Assembly: GCA_029262095.1 (NCBI GenBank)
Contig: JAJDAB010000594.1
Coordinates: 1-16,589 of the forward strand
Reading direction: 5' to 3'
From: Candidatus Hydrogenedentota bacterium
GTDB lineage: Bacteria; Hydrogenedentota; Hydrogenedentia; Hydrogenedentales; SLHB01
Length of the DNA stretch: 16,589 bases
In this document: positions 14,717 through 16,589 of the stretch, in pieces
How the letters are laid out: every line of letters starts with the position of its first letter
Numbering within the stretch: position 1 is the stretch's first letter
The notes under the pieces: model-generated
What the model saw: the letters and a program-made list of their open reading frames with translations, nothing else
What the model was told of the DNA's origin: nothing
Database searches by the model: none
Made by a program: the position numbers and the translations under genes

Positions 14717-16453
14717 ATGTCTATCGTAGATCTATATCGTCGAGTTCGATTGACGTCGAAAATGTGCGCTGCGCTATTTACCATCGTATTAACGAACGCT
14801 GCAATCGCAGAATCGTTCGATGTCCTAATACGCAGCGGCTACGTTATGGACGGATCCGGTGCATCCGCCGTCCGCGCGGACGTGGCGCTTCGGGATGGCC
14901 GTATTACGGTTATTGGCTTGATCGAAGGCGGCACTGCAACGACCGTCATCGATGCGGAAGGTCTCACAATTACCCCTGGTTTCATCGACCTCCACAGCCA
15001 CGCCGATGGAAGCAAGGCATCGGGCGGATTGCGATCACGCGACCCCGAACGACGTGCGGCGAAGAATCTGATTAGCCAGGGCATCACGACGGTGACCGTC
15101 AATCCGGACGGTCGATCGCCGTACTCCATCGCGGAACAGCGGCGAGAATTGGAATCAACCGACTTCGGCCCAAATGTCGTTCTCATGGCTGGGCACAATA
15201 CAATTCGCAGTCAGGTCATGCGCGCGTCTAACAAGCGCACGGCGACGGATGATGAGATCGCGGGGATGCGAAAACTCCTTGCGGACGCCATGGAAGCCGG
15301 CGCGTTCGGAATGACGGCCGGCCTGGAATATGAACCGGGTCGATGGAGCAATACGGAAGAGATCGTCGAGCTCGCTGAAGAGCTGGCAGTCTACGGTGGA
15401 TCGTACATCGTCCACGAGCGCGCGTCTGGCATCGACCCAATGTGGTACGTCCCTAGCCAAGACAAACTCACTCCGCCTTCAATGATCGACAATATCCGCG
15501 AGCTCATCGAAGTCTCAGAACGCACCGGCGTCACGGTAGTCGCCACGCACATCAAGGCACGCGGTCAAGATTTTTGGGGGTCCGGCAAAGAGATGATATC
15601 CCTGATTGGAAAGGCGCGCGAGCGGGGTCTTCCAATCTTCGCGGATCAATATCCCTATACAACCAGTGGCAGCGATGGCCGATGCGTTTTAATTCCGTCG
15701 TGGATACGACACGATGAGAAGGACTCGGGCGGCAAGCGACTCAATTATGGCGACGCGCTAAGTCGGGCACTGGCTGATCCGCAATTGGTCGACCTCGTCC
15801 GTGGCGACATCGCGCACGAAATGCGTCGGCGTGGTGGCCCCGAAAACATTGTGGTAATGGAATACATGGACGCGGATTATATCGGCAACGACTTGTTTAC
15901 TCTCGCTTGCGACCGGGAGCTATCACCGGTTGATTTCGTGATCGCGTTACAATTAGAAGGCGACCGCGAAAAACCTGGCGGCGGGCAACTGCGATCTTAT
16001 TCCATGTCTGAAGAAGATGTAGATGTATTCGCGGCTGAACCGTGGACTGCGACGGCAAGCGATGCTGACATCGCGCTGAAAACAGACGGTCGTGTACACG
16101 CGCGGTTTTATGGGACATTCCCCAGGAAAATTCGCCGGTACGCGATGGAACGTGGCGTGTTGACCGTAGAACAAGCGATTCGATCGATGACTTCGTTGCC
16201 CGCAGATATATTGGGACTCAGAAATCGTGGGCTGCTTCGCGTCGGGAACCATGCCGATATTGCCGTGCTAAATCTCGAAACGATTCGTGACACGGCGACC
16301 TTCTTCGAGCCGCATCAGTATGCCGAAGGCGTCGAGTATGTGTTTGTGGCCGGGACGCCGGTCGTGGCCGAGGGAACATTAACAGGAGCACGGCCCGGGC
16401 AAGTCATCATTCGGCCGGACCGAATCGAACGGCCCATCATGGTGGCGGACTAA
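14717..16453 (+). CDS. Exported D-aminoacylase-type amidohydrolase
   Basis: The product has 578 residues. ATG 14717 has GAGG (14704-14707) 9 bases upstream; TTG 14702 would add only MRRRR. A signal peptide is likely: basic start, hydrophobic MCAALFTIVLTNAAIA, cut near AIA-ES, so the enzyme acts in the periplasm or outside. After a small beta domain (FDVLIRSGYVMDGSG) the metal motif PGFIDLHSHAD supplies H93 and H95. Further likely ligands are H233 (YIVHER), H278 (VVATHIKARG) and D449 (TASDADIALKTDG). The C-terminal GTFPRKIRRYAMERGVLTVEQAIRSMTSLPADILGL and GNHADIAVLNL are characteristic of N-acyl-D-amino-acid deacylases. The metal-bridging cysteine of the Alcaligenes enzyme (GNCG) is replaced, with NPDG at 129-132. 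The reaction is probably hydrolysis of an N-acyl amino acid or a cyclic amide; the substrate is unknown. Confidence 0.88.
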   Translation: MSIVDLYRRVRLTSKMCAALFTIVLTNAAIAESFDVLIRSGYVMDGSGASAVRADVALRDGRITVIGLIEGGTATTVIDAEGLTITPGFIDLHSHADGSKASGGLRSRDPERRAAKNLISQGITTVTVNPDGRSPYSIAEQRRELESTDFGPNVVLMAGHNTIRSQVMRASNKRTATDDEIAGMRKLLADAMEAGAFGMTAGLEYEPGRWSNTEEIVELAEELAVYGGSYIVHERASGIDPMWYVPSQDKLTPPSMIDNIRELIEVSERTGVTVVATHIKARGQDFWGSGKEMISLIGKARERGLPIFADQYPYTTSGSDGRCVLIPSWIRHDEKDSGGKRLNYGDALSRALADPQLVDLVRGDIAHEMRRRGGPENIVVMEYMDADYIGNDLFTLACDRELSPVDFVIALQLEGDREKPGGGQLRSYSMSEEDVDVFAAEPWTATASDADIALKTDGRVHARFYGTFPRKIRRYAMERGVLTVEQAIRSMTSLPADILGLRNRGLLRVGNHADIAVLNLETIRDTATFFEPHQYAEGVEYVFVAGTPVVAEGTLTGARPGQVIIRPDRIERPIMVAD

Positions 16454-16454
16454 A

Positions 16455-16589
16455 CTAGCGGCGCCTCAACATCCGTCCGCCGCGGCGACCGCCACGGCGC
16501 GATTTCGCCTTAGCACTTTTGGTGCTGCCCGGCTGATGGTAGAGGGATAGAATACTCGGTCCGTTTGGTCGTTCAACCCGAGGAATGTT
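16455..16589 (-). CDS. C-terminal fragment of a protein with an Arg/Gly-rich tail (5' end outside window)
   Basis: On the minus strand a frame is open from the window edge to TAG at 16457-16455, giving 44 residues. It starts NIPRVERPNGPSILSLYHQP, continues with a Ser/Lys-rich stretch (GSTKSAKAKS) and ends RRGGRRGGRMLRRR. The basic RGG-type tail resembles those of some nucleic-acid-binding proteins, but 44 residues do not identify a family. The stop lies one base beyond the stop of the convergent amidohydrolase gene, as expected for a real, tightly packed gene pair. No start codon is visible, so the gene extends beyond 16589. Confidence 0.55.
   Translation of the reverse strand, partial: NIPRVERPNGPSILSLYHQPGSTKSAKAKSRRGGRRGGRMLRRR

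Overview
The window looks like a piece of chromosome from a Gram-negative bacterium that I cannot place in a phylum. GC content is mid-range and drops in the middle. Evidence for a Gram-negative cell is a family 9 (heptosyltransferase-type) glycosyltransferase, an exported c-type di-haem protein and several signal peptides. Strong Shine-Dalgarno sequences (GGAGGTGA and GGAGGTGAT) and sigma70-like promoters show ordinary bacterial expression signals. No insertion sequence, phage gene or CRISPR array was seen.

Left part (1-6751): the 3' end of a LysM-domain gene; a xylose isomerase-family protein; a hybrid sensor histidine kinase followed 9 bases later by a short-chain dehydrogenase; then, on the minus strand, aspartate-semialdehyde dehydrogenase (asd) and a thioredoxin pair (trxA plus a membrane-anchored thioredoxin). 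The trxA promoter and the promoter of a tRNA-Ser(GGA) gene lie back to back at 6665-6739.

Middle (6752-8924): tRNA-Ser(GGA), a family 9 glycosyltransferase, and convergent to it rsmG (gidB). Two identical 16-bp parS sites (TGTTCCACGTGGAACC) lie at 8139-8154 and 8272-8287, the second inside the rsmG reading frame. A perfect DnaA box (TTATCCACA) lies 3 bases from the second parS. parA and parB, the usual neighbours of rsmG, are not in the window. Strand composition flips abruptly at about 8155: the plus strand is T/G-rich to the left and strongly A/C-rich to the right, even through a plus-strand gene. This chromosome-organisation locus is the most interesting part of the window. The markers (parS, rsmG, DnaA box) suggest an origin-proximal region, but the polarity of the flip is the one expected at a replication terminus.

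Right part (8925-16589): an archaeal-type phosphoglycerate mutase-family protein (a candidate homoserine kinase by family context) and citramalate synthase (cimA) form a likely two-gene operon. With asd they point to aspartate-family and isoleucine biosynthesis. Then come, on the minus strand, a small exported protein of unknown family with a very strong ribosome binding site and an intrinsic terminator, and a di-haem cytochrome c oxidoreductase. On the plus strand is an exported D-aminoacylase-type amidohydrolase. At the right edge is the C-terminal end of a minus-strand gene with an Arg/Gly-rich tail.
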